This document shows positions 52,984-63,237 of a stretch of 64,000 bases of DNA, one piece after another. Position 1 is the stretch's first letter, and each line of letters begins with the position of its first letter. Position numbers and translations under genes: made by a program. The notes below the pieces were generated by a model. It was given only the letters and a program-made list of their open reading frames with translations, did no database searches and was not told the DNA's origin. The DNA lies in the NCBI GenBank assembly GCA_021202275.1, contig JAJQDI010000002.1, positions 1 to 64,000 of the forward strand, in the 5' to 3' direction. The DNA is from Bacteroides sp. (GTDB taxonomy: Bacteria; Bacteroidota; Bacteroidia; Bacteroidales; Bacteroidaceae).

Positions 52984-54642
52984 ATGATAGAAAAATACCT
53001 GAAACAAACCCGCTTTACCTCGCAGGAAGATTTCATCCGGAACCTGGAGATCTGCGTGCCGGAACGCTTCAACTTTGCTTACGATATCGTGGATGCCTGG
53101 GCAGAACAACAACCGGACAAGCCTGCCCTGCTCTGGACCAACGACCAGGGAGAGGCACGCCAGTTCTCTTTTGGAGAGATGAAAGAATATTCCGACCAGA
53201 CAGCTTCCTACTTCCGGAAGCTCGGCATCGGACACAAAGATAAGGTGATGCTGATCCTCAAACGACGTTACGAATTCTGGTTTGCCACGCTGGCACTGCA
53301 CAAGCTGGGTGCGGTGGTGATCCCGGCAACTCACCTGCTTACCTCTAAAGACATTATCTATCGCTGCAACGCCGCGGATATAAAAACAATCGTGGCGGTT
53401 GGTGAAAAAGTCATCACCGGTCATATCCGGGAAGCATTGCCGCACTGCCCGTCGGTACAGCACCTGATCAGCATCGGGCCCGACTATCCGGAAGGGTTCG
53501 ACAACTTCCACAAAGGGATGGTACAGGCTCCGGCCTTTGAAAAACCGGAATGCCCCAACCGCAACGAAGATATCTCCCTGATGTATTTCACCAGCGGTAC
53601 TACCGGACAGCCCAAAATGGTGGCACACGACTTCACTTATCCGCTGGGACACATTACCACTGCCTCATACTGGCACAACCTCACCGAAGAGAGCCTGCAC
53701 TTTACCATTGCCGATACCGGATGGGGCAAAGCGGTATGGGGCAAACTCTATGGACAATGGATAGCGGGAGCCAATATTTTTGTATACGATCATGAGAAAT
53801 TTACCCCGGTGGATATCCTTCACAAGATCGAGGAGTTCGGGATCACTTCGCTCTGCGCGCCTCCGACCATCTTCCGGTTCCTGATCCGAGAAGATCTGAC
53901 ACGATTCGATCTCTCTTCCCTCACCTATTGCACCATTGCCGGAGAGGCATTGAACCCGGCAGTATTTGAGACCTTTAAAAAGTTGACTGGCATCAAGCTG
54001 ATGGAGGGCTTCGGACAGACGGAGACTACACTGACCATTGCCACGTTCCCCTGGATGGAACCGAAGCCGGGCAGCATGGGAGTGCCTAACCCACAGTACG
54101 ACGTAGACCTGATCGATGCTGAGGGACGCTCGGTAGAGGCGGGCGAACAGGGACAGATCGTGATCCGAACGGATCGTCGACGCCCCATCGGACTGTTCAA
54201 AGAGTATTACCGGGACCCGGAACTGACCCGCCAGGTATGGCACGATGACATCTACTACACCGGGGATGTGGCCTGGAAAGACGAAGACGGATACTACTGG
54301 TTTGTGGGCCGGGCAGACGATGTGATCAAAAGCTCCGGCTACCGCATCGGACCGTTCGAAGTAGAGAGTGCCCTGATGACACACCCGGCGGTGGTAGAGT
54401 GTGCTATCACCGGAGTACCCGACGAGATACGCGGTCAGGTAGTAAAAGCGACGATCGTACTCTCCGCGGAATACAAACCCCGGGCCGGAGAAGCATTGGT
54501 GAAAGAGTTACAGGACCACGTGAAACGGGTGACTGCTCCTTATAAATATCCGCGTGTGATCGAATTTACAGACGAACTTCCCAAGACTATCAGTGGAAAG
54601 ATCCGCCGGGTAGAGATCCGCGAACAGGATAATAAAGAGTAG
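52984..54642 (+). CDS. AMP-dependent acyl-CoA synthetase
   Basis: 552 aa; MYFTSGTTGQPKMV, GFGQTETT, YTGDVAWKDEDGYYWFVGRADDVIKSSGYRIGPFEVE; stop TAG. Confidence 0.93.
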   Translation: MIEKYLKQTRFTSQEDFIRNLEICVPERFNFAYDIVDAWAEQQPDKPALLWTNDQGEARQFSFGEMKEYSDQTASYFRKLGIGHKDKVMLILKRRYEFWFATLALHKLGAVVIPATHLLTSKDIIYRCNAADIKTIVAVGEKVITGHIREALPHCPSVQHLISIGPDYPEGFDNFHKGMVQAPAFEKPECPNRNEDISLMYFTSGTTGQPKMVAHDFTYPLGHITTASYWHNLTEESLHFTIADTGWGKAVWGKLYGQWIAGANIFVYDHEKFTPVDILHKIEEFGITSLCAPPTIFRFLIREDLTRFDLSSLTYCTIAGEALNPAVFETFKKLTGIKLMEGFGQTETTLTIATFPWMEPKPGSMGVPNPQYDVDLIDAEGRSVEAGEQGQIVIRTDRRRPIGLFKEYYRDPELTRQVWHDDIYYTGDVAWKDEDGYYWFVGRADDVIKSSGYRIGPFEVESALMTHPAVVECAITGVPDEIRGQVVKATIVLSAEYKPRAGEALVKELQDHVKRVTAPYKYPRVIEFTDELPKTISGKIRRVEIREQDNKE

Positions 54643-54722
54643 CTATGTACCTTCCTCAATCGTTTGCATAAAAAACAAAGCATGATTTGCTGATTTTCAG
54701 CACAAGAGTTAATAAAAGCTTT

Positions 54723-54857
54723 TACCTTTGCCTGTGTAAAGAAGAAATTGTGCAAAAATTCTGTTGAAACAACAGACAGTGGTTTTTCATAGGTTATCAT
54801 AAAGGTTAGATTAATGGTAAAGAAAACCGCTCCGATGCGATGTCGGGGCGGTTTTTT
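54723..54857 (+). ncRNA. Candidate small RNA (promoter and terminator, no ORF)
   Basis: -7-like TACCTTTG at 54723-54730; terminator CCGCTCCGA-tgcgatg-TCGGGGCGG-TTTTTT at 54827-54857; no credible ORF on +. Confidence 0.5.
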
Positions 54858-55351
54858 CATTTCTGAGATGTACATGTCAGTTTTCTTACTTAGGGTTTTT
54901 CGTATTTTTGCCTTCACACCTTCACTGTTGCATATAACAAACTATTTATTAACCAATTAGATGTGAAACCCATCCTTTCTTTCAGCCTTCACCGGCCTTC
55001 ACGCCTTCCCCTGTGTTATATATACCTGAATGTGCTGGTTACCAGAAAAGAATGAGCCTGTGTATGTAACCTCAAAAGCCACTTTACATAACATACATTG
55101 CCAAAAGGATTAACCCTTTATTCCCTATACATTAATTGTGCCTACAACTGTGGGCCCAACTAATCTCAGTGAGAAAAGTACCTAATGTAACCGGGATATG
55201 TATATAAACAACACGGGTAAACTGGTTAAGGTCACCGGAACAGAAGAAGCAGGACCATGAGACAAACAGGTTTATACCCAAAAAGTAGTATACACAGAGA
55301 GCAAAAAGCCAGATCTCCGGTGCAGAAAACAGATTTGATCACTTCATAAAA

Positions 55352-55411
55352 ATTCCTGTGAAGACAGTCCCACAGAGAATATACATCCTCTCATTTTGTC
55401 TTCACAGGAAT
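55352..55411 (-). terminator. Terminator downstream of caspase gene
   Basis: ATTCCTGTGAAGACA...TGTCTTCACAGGAAT, minus-strand TTTTTA tail. Confidence 0.75.
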
Positions 55412-55462
55412 CTATACATTGTCAGACCGGAACGTCTCTGTTCCGAAATTTGACTTATCAGA

Positions 55463-58243
55463 TCAGAAACTCTCCTGAGTATCCTCTGTCGGCAATTGCT
55501 TCAGCCGGATATCTTTCCATTGATCGCCCAACTGGGCGGAAACGCTCACCTGTGGTTCCTGGAGTTTATTGATCTTCAGCGTAGCTCTCTTTACCTCGCT
55601 GGCTGTGCGGTCAAACAGTTCCTGCATGGTCAGTTCCCCCTTAGACTCCTGCAATACCTTGATGAGGAAATAGGTATAATAGCCCTGTTTTTTCTCGTGG
55701 TACACACTGGAGGTCTGGTCGCCGCTGCTGGAAGAGAAGCTGATCGTATTGCCTAACGGGAATCCCGATCTGGGTACGACGCGGATCGCTTTCTGTGCCA
55801 CAAGCGGAGCTTCGCTCTTGTGTCCTCCACTGAAACAGGCATCCAGAAATACATATGCGTTCTTCGGATTATGAGCTGCCAGTTGTTTGTACAGATCGTT
55901 CAGTGAAATACCCAGGTGCATATTTCTTCCTGTGATGTCCACAGGCAGCAGATAGGGATCTTTGGTACGTTCGTCGTTATTGCCATGACCGGAGAAGTAG
56001 AAAAACAACTCGGCATCGGGATTGGCACTGGCAATGCTGGAGAGCCAACCCAACTGTTCGTGCATCATCCCGGTAGTGGCGTTATATAAGACTTTGATCT
56101 GGTTGGCCGGAATACCGAACGTACGCACGCAATACTCCCGGAACACCTGCGCGTCGTTGACTGCGTAAGGTACATTGATCTCGGCATTGGCCCCTGTGAT
56201 GCTGTAGTCTTCGTTGCCGATGATCAGCGCATAACGGTTGGGGCAAACTTCCCCTTCCGGAATATTCTCCAGCAGCTCACTCTGGTAGGTGAGCGAGAAG
56301 GTATTGGCATTGACCGCAGGGGCATCCGCGCGGGAAGAGATATTGATGGTATTGGCCGCGGTCAGATATTGTCCGATCTTTACTTTAAAGACCTGGTTGA
56401 CATAGGACGACCGGCTGTCTTCGCTTACCGTCATATTTACCAGGATCGAGTCGCGGTCGAAACGGTTGTTTACTACAAACCCGCAATCGATGACAGATAC
56501 CTCGCCGGGAGCAATACTATCCAGGGAGATCTCCGGTGCATCGGTAGCGTACACATTCTCAGGGAAAGTGAATTTGATCTGAAGTCCCGTAGCCGGCACA
56601 CGTCCGAGGTTGTTGAGGGCAACGGTCAGCTTTCCGTTCTTTCCCCGGGTCAGGGAAGAACCATCGGTAGCAAAGAACTGAAAGTCTGCCACATCCAGAC
56701 GGGGGAGTGCGTACTCCAGTGTACCGATATTCATGGCTATCGGCTGCGCGTCGAACCCATTGGCCTCAAACGCATAGAGGTTGATCACCGCCTGTGCGGT
56801 AGGCAGATCCTGTTTGGCTAAGAAACGCATGGTAAACTCTTTAGAACCTCCCGCGGGCACAATACCGGCATCGAGTTCACGGGCACCGTCGAAATATTGT
56901 TCCAGTCCATGCTGCTCGGACAGACGTACACGTACGTTGTACGCGTCTCCCTCTCCTTCGTTGAGCAAGGTAAACCGGATGGTGAATGCCTCACCGGCAT
57001 CGATCAGACGGTTGTTGTTGTGATCCATGAAACTATCTACCCGGATCACCAGCTGCGCCGGATTCACCGGTACCGGAGCAGAGAGATCCACCGTCTCTAC
57101 GATCGTACGGTCTTTCTGCGCTACCTGGTAGGCCGCGAGCAAGGCAGGGAAATCGCTGTAGGTCTTGTTGTTTTCCAGGATCTGTTTAAGCACTTCATAC
57201 TCCGCGGTCATATCCATATACTGGTAGATACTCATCAAACCCTGCATATACTGTACCGATGCCGGATCTTTGCTGAGTATTTTCAGGAAAAGTTGCTCCG
57301 CTTCCTGCAGGTATCCGGCAGCGCGCTGGCGGACGGCCGCGTACTCCGCGTCATTGGCTATCGTAGCTCCTTCGTTGATGATCTCCGTGGCATAATTGAA
57401 ATGGGCCCGTGCCACCCCCGTCAGGATCTCCGGGCTATCGGGATGAAGCGCGTACAACCACTGGTATACTTCCAGAGCCTCTTTGTTGCGTCCTTCACGT
57501 TCCATCAGGCGGGCTTTGATGGGAAGTACCTTTTCGTTGTTGGGGTCAATCTCCAGAATACGGTTGATACATACCAGCAACTTCTGCATGTTGTTGGTAG
57601 CGATATGCACGTTGACCAGGTTGTAAAAGAAATCCAGAGATACCGGATATTTCTGCACCGCCTCTTCGAGGATCTGTTCCTGCCTCTGATGATCCTTCTG
57701 CTTCTGGTAAGACATGCTCAGGTAGACATACGCGTCTTTATCCTTACCTGCGTCGGGCAAGGTAAGATACTCCCGGAAAAACCGTTGCGCCTGCTCGTGC
57801 TTGTCCTGGTTGTAGAATACCACCGCCGTATAATACAGAATGGAAGCATACTGGCCATCACGTCCGAGGTAGCTATCCTGCAGGGTGCGTAGCTGAGGCA
57901 GTTCGATATAAGCCGCACCAAACTCAGCGGCCTTTGCCGGATTGTCTTTGTCGGTGTAGTACGTGAACCCGGTCAGCAGCAACGGGTAGATCTGCCGCAA
58001 CCTCCGTTTGGAAGCGTCCAGATACTCACCCGCGTCGGAAGCTTCGGCCACCTTGCGGTAATTGTAATAAGAATTCAACAGATACCCGTACATACGATCC
58101 GCGTCCGTATGGTTGTCACGGGCACTCTCATACATCACAAATTGTTGAGCGGCATCATTGAACAGCGCACTGGTCTGCGCCTGTAATCCAACTCCCCACA
58201 CCAGGCATATCCCCATGATCGCCAAGAATACATTTTTTCTCAT
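55463..58243 (-). CDS. Exported TPR protein with C-terminal caspase (peptidase C14) domain
   Basis: 926 aa; signal peptide; TPR repeats; ALIIGNEDY, FFYFSGHGNNDE (His), YVFLDACFSGG (Cys); stop TGA. Confidence 0.9.
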   Translation of the reverse strand: MRKNVFLAIMGICLVWGVGLQAQTSALFNDAAQQFVMYESARDNHTDADRMYGYLLNSYYNYRKVAEASDAGEYLDASKRRLRQIYPLLLTGFTYYTDKDNPAKAAEFGAAYIELPQLRTLQDSYLGRDGQYASILYYTAVVFYNQDKHEQAQRFFREYLTLPDAGKDKDAYVYLSMSYQKQKDHQRQEQILEEAVQKYPVSLDFFYNLVNVHIATNNMQKLLVCINRILEIDPNNEKVLPIKARLMEREGRNKEALEVYQWLYALHPDSPEILTGVARAHFNYATEIINEGATIANDAEYAAVRQRAAGYLQEAEQLFLKILSKDPASVQYMQGLMSIYQYMDMTAEYEVLKQILENNKTYSDFPALLAAYQVAQKDRTIVETVDLSAPVPVNPAQLVIRVDSFMDHNNNRLIDAGEAFTIRFTLLNEGEGDAYNVRVRLSEQHGLEQYFDGARELDAGIVPAGGSKEFTMRFLAKQDLPTAQAVINLYAFEANGFDAQPIAMNIGTLEYALPRLDVADFQFFATDGSSLTRGKNGKLTVALNNLGRVPATGLQIKFTFPENVYATDAPEISLDSIAPGEVSVIDCGFVVNNRFDRDSILVNMTVSEDSRSSYVNQVFKVKIGQYLTAANTINISSRADAPAVNANTFSLTYQSELLENIPEGEVCPNRYALIIGNEDYSITGANAEINVPYAVNDAQVFREYCVRTFGIPANQIKVLYNATTGMMHEQLGWLSSIASANPDAELFFYFSGHGNNDERTKDPYLLPVDITGRNMHLGISLNDLYKQLAAHNPKNAYVFLDACFSGGHKSEAPLVAQKAIRVVPRSGFPLGNTISFSSSSGDQTSSVYHEKKQGYYTYFLIKVLQESKGELTMQELFDRTASEVKRATLKINKLQEPQVSVSAQLGDQWKDIRLKQLPTEDTQESF

Positions 58244-58299
58244 AATTAACTCCTGTATATTCTCTTACACAAAATTTCATCTTCCAGTGCTGTAGTCTA

Positions 58300-58399
58300 A
58301 GACACAACGATACATTTCGTATGTTTGCATATAAAATGTTATGCATTGGGATTTACAAACATATTCTTCCTGTAATTGTAATCGTAAATCCGTAAATCA
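58300..58399. repeat. Repeat copy at the stop codon of the WD40 gene
   Basis: TTCGTATGTTTGCATATAAAATGTTATGCATTGGGATTTACAAACATATTCTTCCTGTAATTGTAATCGTAAATCCGTAAATCAG; matches 8102-8180 (TCGTATGTTTTTATATAAAATGTTACGCATAGAAATAACATATTCTTTCTGTAATTTCAATCGTACATCGTAA). Confidence 0.75.
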
Positions 58400-60481
58400 G
58401 AACGCATCCAGAATGGTGAACTCCACATTGATCTTCCGGTACTCCCCTCCTCTTTCCGTGGCTACCTCCACATAGAAATCATATTCGTTGCGGGTATTCT
58501 GTAAGGTGGTGATGTGATTTTCGATCATATGTTGTACGCCTGCCGCGCGCAGGTAGGCGAGCTGCTGGTTCTGGGTAATACCGCTTGCTTTGGTGACGGT
58601 GAGGTTGTCGAGTACACCGTCGCTGTAATAGGGTTCGTTGACAAAGTCACCGTACCGGCCGTCATACGCGATACGTCCACGGATAGGGCTGGCGTCTGCC
58701 GAACCGGTGATCTTTACTTTCACCCGTTTGCCTTCGCTCAGGTATTTGGCAAAGTCGCCTTCCTGGAACGACTGCCGGATGATGCGCATCATCGACATGG
58801 CCGCGTTGGATTTCTCTATATCGTATCCACCGGACGGGAAATCTTCGTTGGCCGAGAACGCGCGGTTCACCACTTCGTATTGATAACCGATCTTATAATT
58901 AAGGATCCGGTTCCCTTCCGCATCTACACCGGCTACCACTTCCGTATTCACCGTGATCTGGGTATTGTCCGTGATCAGTTTGTCCTGCTTGTTCTCTTCC
59001 AGTACCTCCTGCTTGAGGTCTTCGAGTTTCATTCCTTCCTGGCTCACCTGCTGCATCACTTCCAGCGGAATAAAATGATCATCTACCTCCATGGCATTGA
59101 GTTTCAGACGGCCGATGTTGTCATAGATATATACCTTACCAGACACCTCATTGAGCACCTCCACATAGGCGATCTCAAATTCGTCTTTATCATTCAGTAC
59201 ATACTGCGCATTGGAGAAAGAGAAGTTGGAAGGATCGTTGAAGTCGCCGACTTCATTGCTTCCAACGGGAATCTCAATATCGGGCATATGTTCAAAACCG
59301 ATCGCAAGCAGTCCAGTAGCCACGCTGTAGTCACGGGTAAACGGATTGTCTATGGCGATACGGTCTCCGGCCAGACGGGTAGCGGCCTCAATGGAAAACA
59401 GTTCCTGCTGGCGGGCACGGGTTTCGTCGTTGACACGCAACTGATATTCTTCCAGAGATTCGCCCTGCATCATCTTTACCCATTCATTCATCTGCTGGTC
59501 TACCTCCTGGTTGAGCAACTTACCGTAGAACGGATTCAGGCCGTTGGCATTCCAGTAGACCAGCTCGTTGTACCGGTTGGTGAGCAGATGCTGTTCGTCG
59601 CTGGCGGTAGCCTTCATAAAGGCGCATGTCACCGCGCCGGCATTGCCCGGAAGGGTTTGCAGGACCTGCTGGTTGCGCAGGTTGAGTATCCGGATAGAAT
59701 CTCCTCCCTCAACAAAAGCCAGGTATTTATCGTCCATATTGAAAGCAGAAAGACTCAGGGAAGACTCCGCTTCATAGGTATATACCGGTTCCCAGCTTAC
59801 CGTGTTCCACAGCGTGATCCGGTTGGTATCATCTACCGAAGCCATCATACTGCCGTCGTTGGAAAAAGCCACATACGAGACCTCTCCGTCTACAGAAAGC
59901 TGTTTGCGCATGCTGCGCGCGTCAAAGTTCCAGATGTCGATCTCTTTTCCACGGACCGCCGCCACGAAGTAATTATCCGGGCTCATGCGGACAAATCGTG
60001 CGGGCGACTCTCCCTGAAGTATACACTTCAAGGAATAGTCGCGGGGGTCATATACCAGGATCTCGGACAGGGAATTGGCCACGACCAGGTTACGGGCATC
60101 TGCTCCGTAACACAAGGCACCCACCTCCCATTTTCCTTTTACACCTTTGCGTTTATTCTTTATCTTCTGAAGCACTTTGTTGTAGTCGTTGCAGGAATAG
60201 ATCGCCACGCGTCCCTTCTTATCCAATACCGCCAGGCTGGCACCGGAAGGAATGATGGCGAATTCCCTGATTTTCTCTACTTCAAACAACTGGTTGTCGT
60301 TGTAGGTATGGATGCCTTTTCCGTTGTAGTACATCACCCGGTACGACGCGTTGCTCACAGAGGTGATCTTTCTTTTCGCTTTGTATGTTTTCAACTCTTC
60401 TACCTGCGTGAAAAGCGAGGCAGATACAGCTGCCATTCCCAGGCACAGGAATATTCTTTGGATTGTGATTCTAGCCAACAT
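58397..60481 (-). CDS. Exported WD40 beta-propeller protein with C-terminal OmpA-like domain
   Basis: 694 aa; repeated VSYVAFSNDGSMMASVDDTNRITLWN-type blades; C-terminal QQLAYLRAAGVQHMIENH...DFYVEVATERGGEYRKINVEFTI; stop TGA. Confidence 0.8.
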   Translation of the reverse strand: MLARITIQRIFLCLGMAAVSASLFTQVEELKTYKAKRKITSVSNASYRVMYYNGKGIHTYNDNQLFEVEKIREFAIIPSGASLAVLDKKGRVAIYSCNDYNKVLQKIKNKRKGVKGKWEVGALCYGADARNLVVANSLSEILVYDPRDYSLKCILQGESPARFVRMSPDNYFVAAVRGKEIDIWNFDARSMRKQLSVDGEVSYVAFSNDGSMMASVDDTNRITLWNTVSWEPVYTYEAESSLSLSAFNMDDKYLAFVEGGDSIRILNLRNQQVLQTLPGNAGAVTCAFMKATASDEQHLLTNRYNELVYWNANGLNPFYGKLLNQEVDQQMNEWVKMMQGESLEEYQLRVNDETRARQQELFSIEAATRLAGDRIAIDNPFTRDYSVATGLLAIGFEHMPDIEIPVGSNEVGDFNDPSNFSFSNAQYVLNDKDEFEIAYVEVLNEVSGKVYIYDNIGRLKLNAMEVDDHFIPLEVMQQVSQEGMKLEDLKQEVLEENKQDKLITDNTQITVNTEVVAGVDAEGNRILNYKIGYQYEVVNRAFSANEDFPSGGYDIEKSNAAMSMMRIIRQSFQEGDFAKYLSEGKRVKVKITGSADASPIRGRIAYDGRYGDFVNEPYYSDGVLDNLTVTKASGITQNQQLAYLRAAGVQHMIENHITTLQNTRNEYDFYVEVATERGGEYRKINVEFTILDAF

Positions 60482-60544
60482 CTCTTTATTCTGTTTTATT
60501 TGTTATCGTCTTTGGTTCTTTCTATATATGCCTTTGGTTCCTGC

Positions 60545-63166
60545 TCAATTCAGGATGTCTTTTCCCAGATTGAAGGTTTTAGTGGTATGATTCTTGTCAT
60601 AATCAAACAGCAGGTCTCCGTTCTGCTTGTAAAGGATCACGTGGTTGAGCCGGAACCAGATGACAGCGGCTCCTACCTTGACACCGTCTATGATATCCAT
60701 CCGGATGTCTCCGGATGGTAAGGTACGCAGACTTACTTTACTGCCACTCTGCACCCTGACCTTATCAAAGCTGACCGACTTGCCGTGGGAAGTCTGGATG
60801 GTCATTACCCCGCTTTCATTCACCACGATGGAAATAGCGGCTATGTTCTTATAAATATTCGGGCATCTCTGTCTGAAGGAAGGATTGTACCTATCCAGTG
60901 CTGCAATCACATCCGCACCGTTGATCCGGCGTCCGGGCTTGCTCATCATTTCTATGAACGCAAACACTCCTGCGATGGAGGGATCCGTACGGTTGGAGAT
61001 CCATTGATTGTTGAGCTGATGCAGCAGATCGGCCACAGATAGTTCTTCCGCGGCATGGGTCACCTGGGCATGAGCTACAGCCAGGTGATCACTGCCAGGC
61101 AGAATGCCGCTCAGCAACAGATTTCCGTTGTCCAGAGAAGTGAGTCTGACAGGAGGCATCTCTGCTGTCTGGGGAAACTCCAGTTTATCTATGATCCTGC
61201 CGTCGCGATCCAATGTATAGGTGTAGGCATTGCAGGCTTTTTCCTCCGGTTTCATTCCATTCAGCCAGTCTACCGTTCCCCGGGAAGAGAGAGCTGCCAG
61301 AAACACCTGTGACGACTCTTTTTCGGGCAACCGTACGTCAGCCAGCTGCAGATCCGACAGAGCCGTTCCGGTCAGATACAACCGATCTTCCCCTCCGAAA
61401 AGGGCCAGTTGCAGGATATCCTGTTGCGAACGAAGAGGGATAAACCAGTCGAACGAGCCATTCGGATCGACACGCCCGATAAATGGCGACGCGCCCGCAA
61501 CCGGGTGATGGGTCTGTCCCGCGCAGGTCACCGATCGGTTGAAATACCCACACACGTAGTAACTACCGTCGGGAGCCGCGATCAGATTGTCCTTCGCCGC
61601 GCCGGGATACATACCTTTGGTTTGCAATACTTCCCGGAGAGACCATTTGCGTTCGAGCTGCAGGTCGGCGTTTTTCACCGGGATCAGTTCTGCCTTCGAG
61701 GTAGCATAGCGCGCCATGGCCATGCCAACGAGTGAGTTGACATAGGTCGGATCGCAGGATACATACTGCCTTCCCTGGTAGATATATGTATAGGCTTCTT
61801 TGTTAAAGCCTTCTATACACACTCCCGTAGAGGCGTGTCCGGGATACAACAACCCGATGGTAGGATAGCCCAGCAGAGAATGTACCATGTAGCTGAGCAA
61901 TACGGCACGATCTTCACAGTCGGTATACGGATAGGCAAAACACTCTTCTACGAAGAAATAACGTTCGCGTCCGAATTGCTCTTCGTCTGTCATATAAGGG
62001 AATCCCGCATAGATGAAATCGAGCAGTAACTGTACCTTTTCTTCTCCTGTAGAACAGCTTTCCAGTAAAGGGATAAAACTGGTATACAGATCTGTTTTCA
62101 GCTCGGAAGAGACCGAGGCATCGAAATAGACCTGCATATCCGCAGACGGATAGTCGTTGTAAAAATCGATCACCCCCTGGTTGTACCGCAAAGAGACATC
62201 ATGGTCTTTCCCGTTGAAGGAAAAACTTACCCGACGCTCTCCCACCGGAGCGTCTGCGAAATGAAGCGCGGTGGAAAGGTTCATATCCAGTTTTCTGTTG
62301 CCTTCGGAAAACTCACCGTCGTAGGTACGGATGCCTCCGGGTATGGGTTGCAAGGCATAATAACGCACTCCGTTCTTTTCTATATAAGGATGTTCGTAGA
62401 TCTTTTGTACGAACGACAACAGGATCACCGGCTCGTTGCTGCTGGTAAAAGCCAGACGCGCGCTGTAGCCTGCTTTGTTCATCAGGAACCAGGTCAATAG
62501 ACGCGCCGAAGTGAGATCCTGTCCATACAGCTGCAAAGCCATCGACTGCACAAGCCGGTAGAATCCCCAGTCATTCAGTCCATACCGCTCTTTGAGGGTA
62601 AACAACTGATCGAGCAAGCTGTCGTAAGAGGTCTCCGCTTTCGCACGCCAGTAACCGGCCACTCCTCTCTCCTGCATTTCTTCCTGATAAGGAAACGCCA
62701 GTTTCCTGTCTACGGAAATGTTCAATGTACTGCCGTAAAAGGAGAACACAACTGGTTGAGTGTCTGCCGATGCTTCCGGAGAGCGGGGGATACGGGGATG
62801 GCTGGAGGGTGCGACCGGATCCGGAACTACCGGGGTCACAGCCAGCGGAACGGTAGAAGAGGGCCGCTGTTCGTCGGGGGTGGCCTGAGGTGGGGTCACC
62901 GGTTTGGGAACACTTTCTCTCAACTCCCCGGAGAACACGCTGAATTCTTTCCAGTGCTGTTCCAGCATCTCACTGAAAGCCTTGTCCTGCTCTTCCGCAA
63001 AACGATGGAAATCGGCCCGGATCTCTTCGGTGAACAGGTGCATTTCTTCCTGAAAGCCGGAAAGCATCTGATCCATCTCTTTCTGCAACTCCTCCGGAGT
63101 CTGCGCAGAAAGAAATCCACCTACCAGGCAAAAACATATAAAGATGTGCTGTCGCATACGAATCAT
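60545..63166 (-). CDS. Exported transglutaminase-like protein
   Basis: 873 aa; PYTDCEDRAVLLSYMVHSLLG (Cys), LLYPGHASTGV (His), YVSCDPTYVNSLVG (Asp); coiled N-terminus and signal peptide; stop TGA. Confidence 0.82.
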   Translation of the reverse strand: MIRMRQHIFICFCLVGGFLSAQTPEELQKEMDQMLSGFQEEMHLFTEEIRADFHRFAEEQDKAFSEMLEQHWKEFSVFSGELRESVPKPVTPPQATPDEQRPSSTVPLAVTPVVPDPVAPSSHPRIPRSPEASADTQPVVFSFYGSTLNISVDRKLAFPYQEEMQERGVAGYWRAKAETSYDSLLDQLFTLKERYGLNDWGFYRLVQSMALQLYGQDLTSARLLTWFLMNKAGYSARLAFTSSNEPVILLSFVQKIYEHPYIEKNGVRYYALQPIPGGIRTYDGEFSEGNRKLDMNLSTALHFADAPVGERRVSFSFNGKDHDVSLRYNQGVIDFYNDYPSADMQVYFDASVSSELKTDLYTSFIPLLESCSTGEEKVQLLLDFIYAGFPYMTDEEQFGRERYFFVEECFAYPYTDCEDRAVLLSYMVHSLLGYPTIGLLYPGHASTGVCIEGFNKEAYTYIYQGRQYVSCDPTYVNSLVGMAMARYATSKAELIPVKNADLQLERKWSLREVLQTKGMYPGAAKDNLIAAPDGSYYVCGYFNRSVTCAGQTHHPVAGASPFIGRVDPNGSFDWFIPLRSQQDILQLALFGGEDRLYLTGTALSDLQLADVRLPEKESSQVFLAALSSRGTVDWLNGMKPEEKACNAYTYTLDRDGRIIDKLEFPQTAEMPPVRLTSLDNGNLLLSGILPGSDHLAVAHAQVTHAAEELSVADLLHQLNNQWISNRTDPSIAGVFAFIEMMSKPGRRINGADVIAALDRYNPSFRQRCPNIYKNIAAISIVVNESGVMTIQTSHGKSVSFDKVRVQSGSKVSLRTLPSGDIRMDIIDGVKVGAAVIWFRLNHVILYKQNGDLLFDYDKNHTTKTFNLGKDILN

Positions 63167-63237
63167 TTTTGAGTTCGGAGCATGGAACCGGAATACCGGT
63201 TGTCTGCCTCTGCTACTAAGATGTAATATCCTGCTTT

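Noticed and set aside
17378-54642. Global reassignment of TAG as a sense codon
   Set aside because: TAG is the natural terminator of rhaD (27104), rhaT (28410), the GNAT gene (43621) and the AMP-ligase (54642), with protein ends matching expected lengths. Local readthrough, mutation or error is more likely.
58514-60721. 735-aa plus-strand ORF
   Set aside because: Antisense shadow of the WD40 gene; no recognisable domains and the minus-strand protein is clearly coding.
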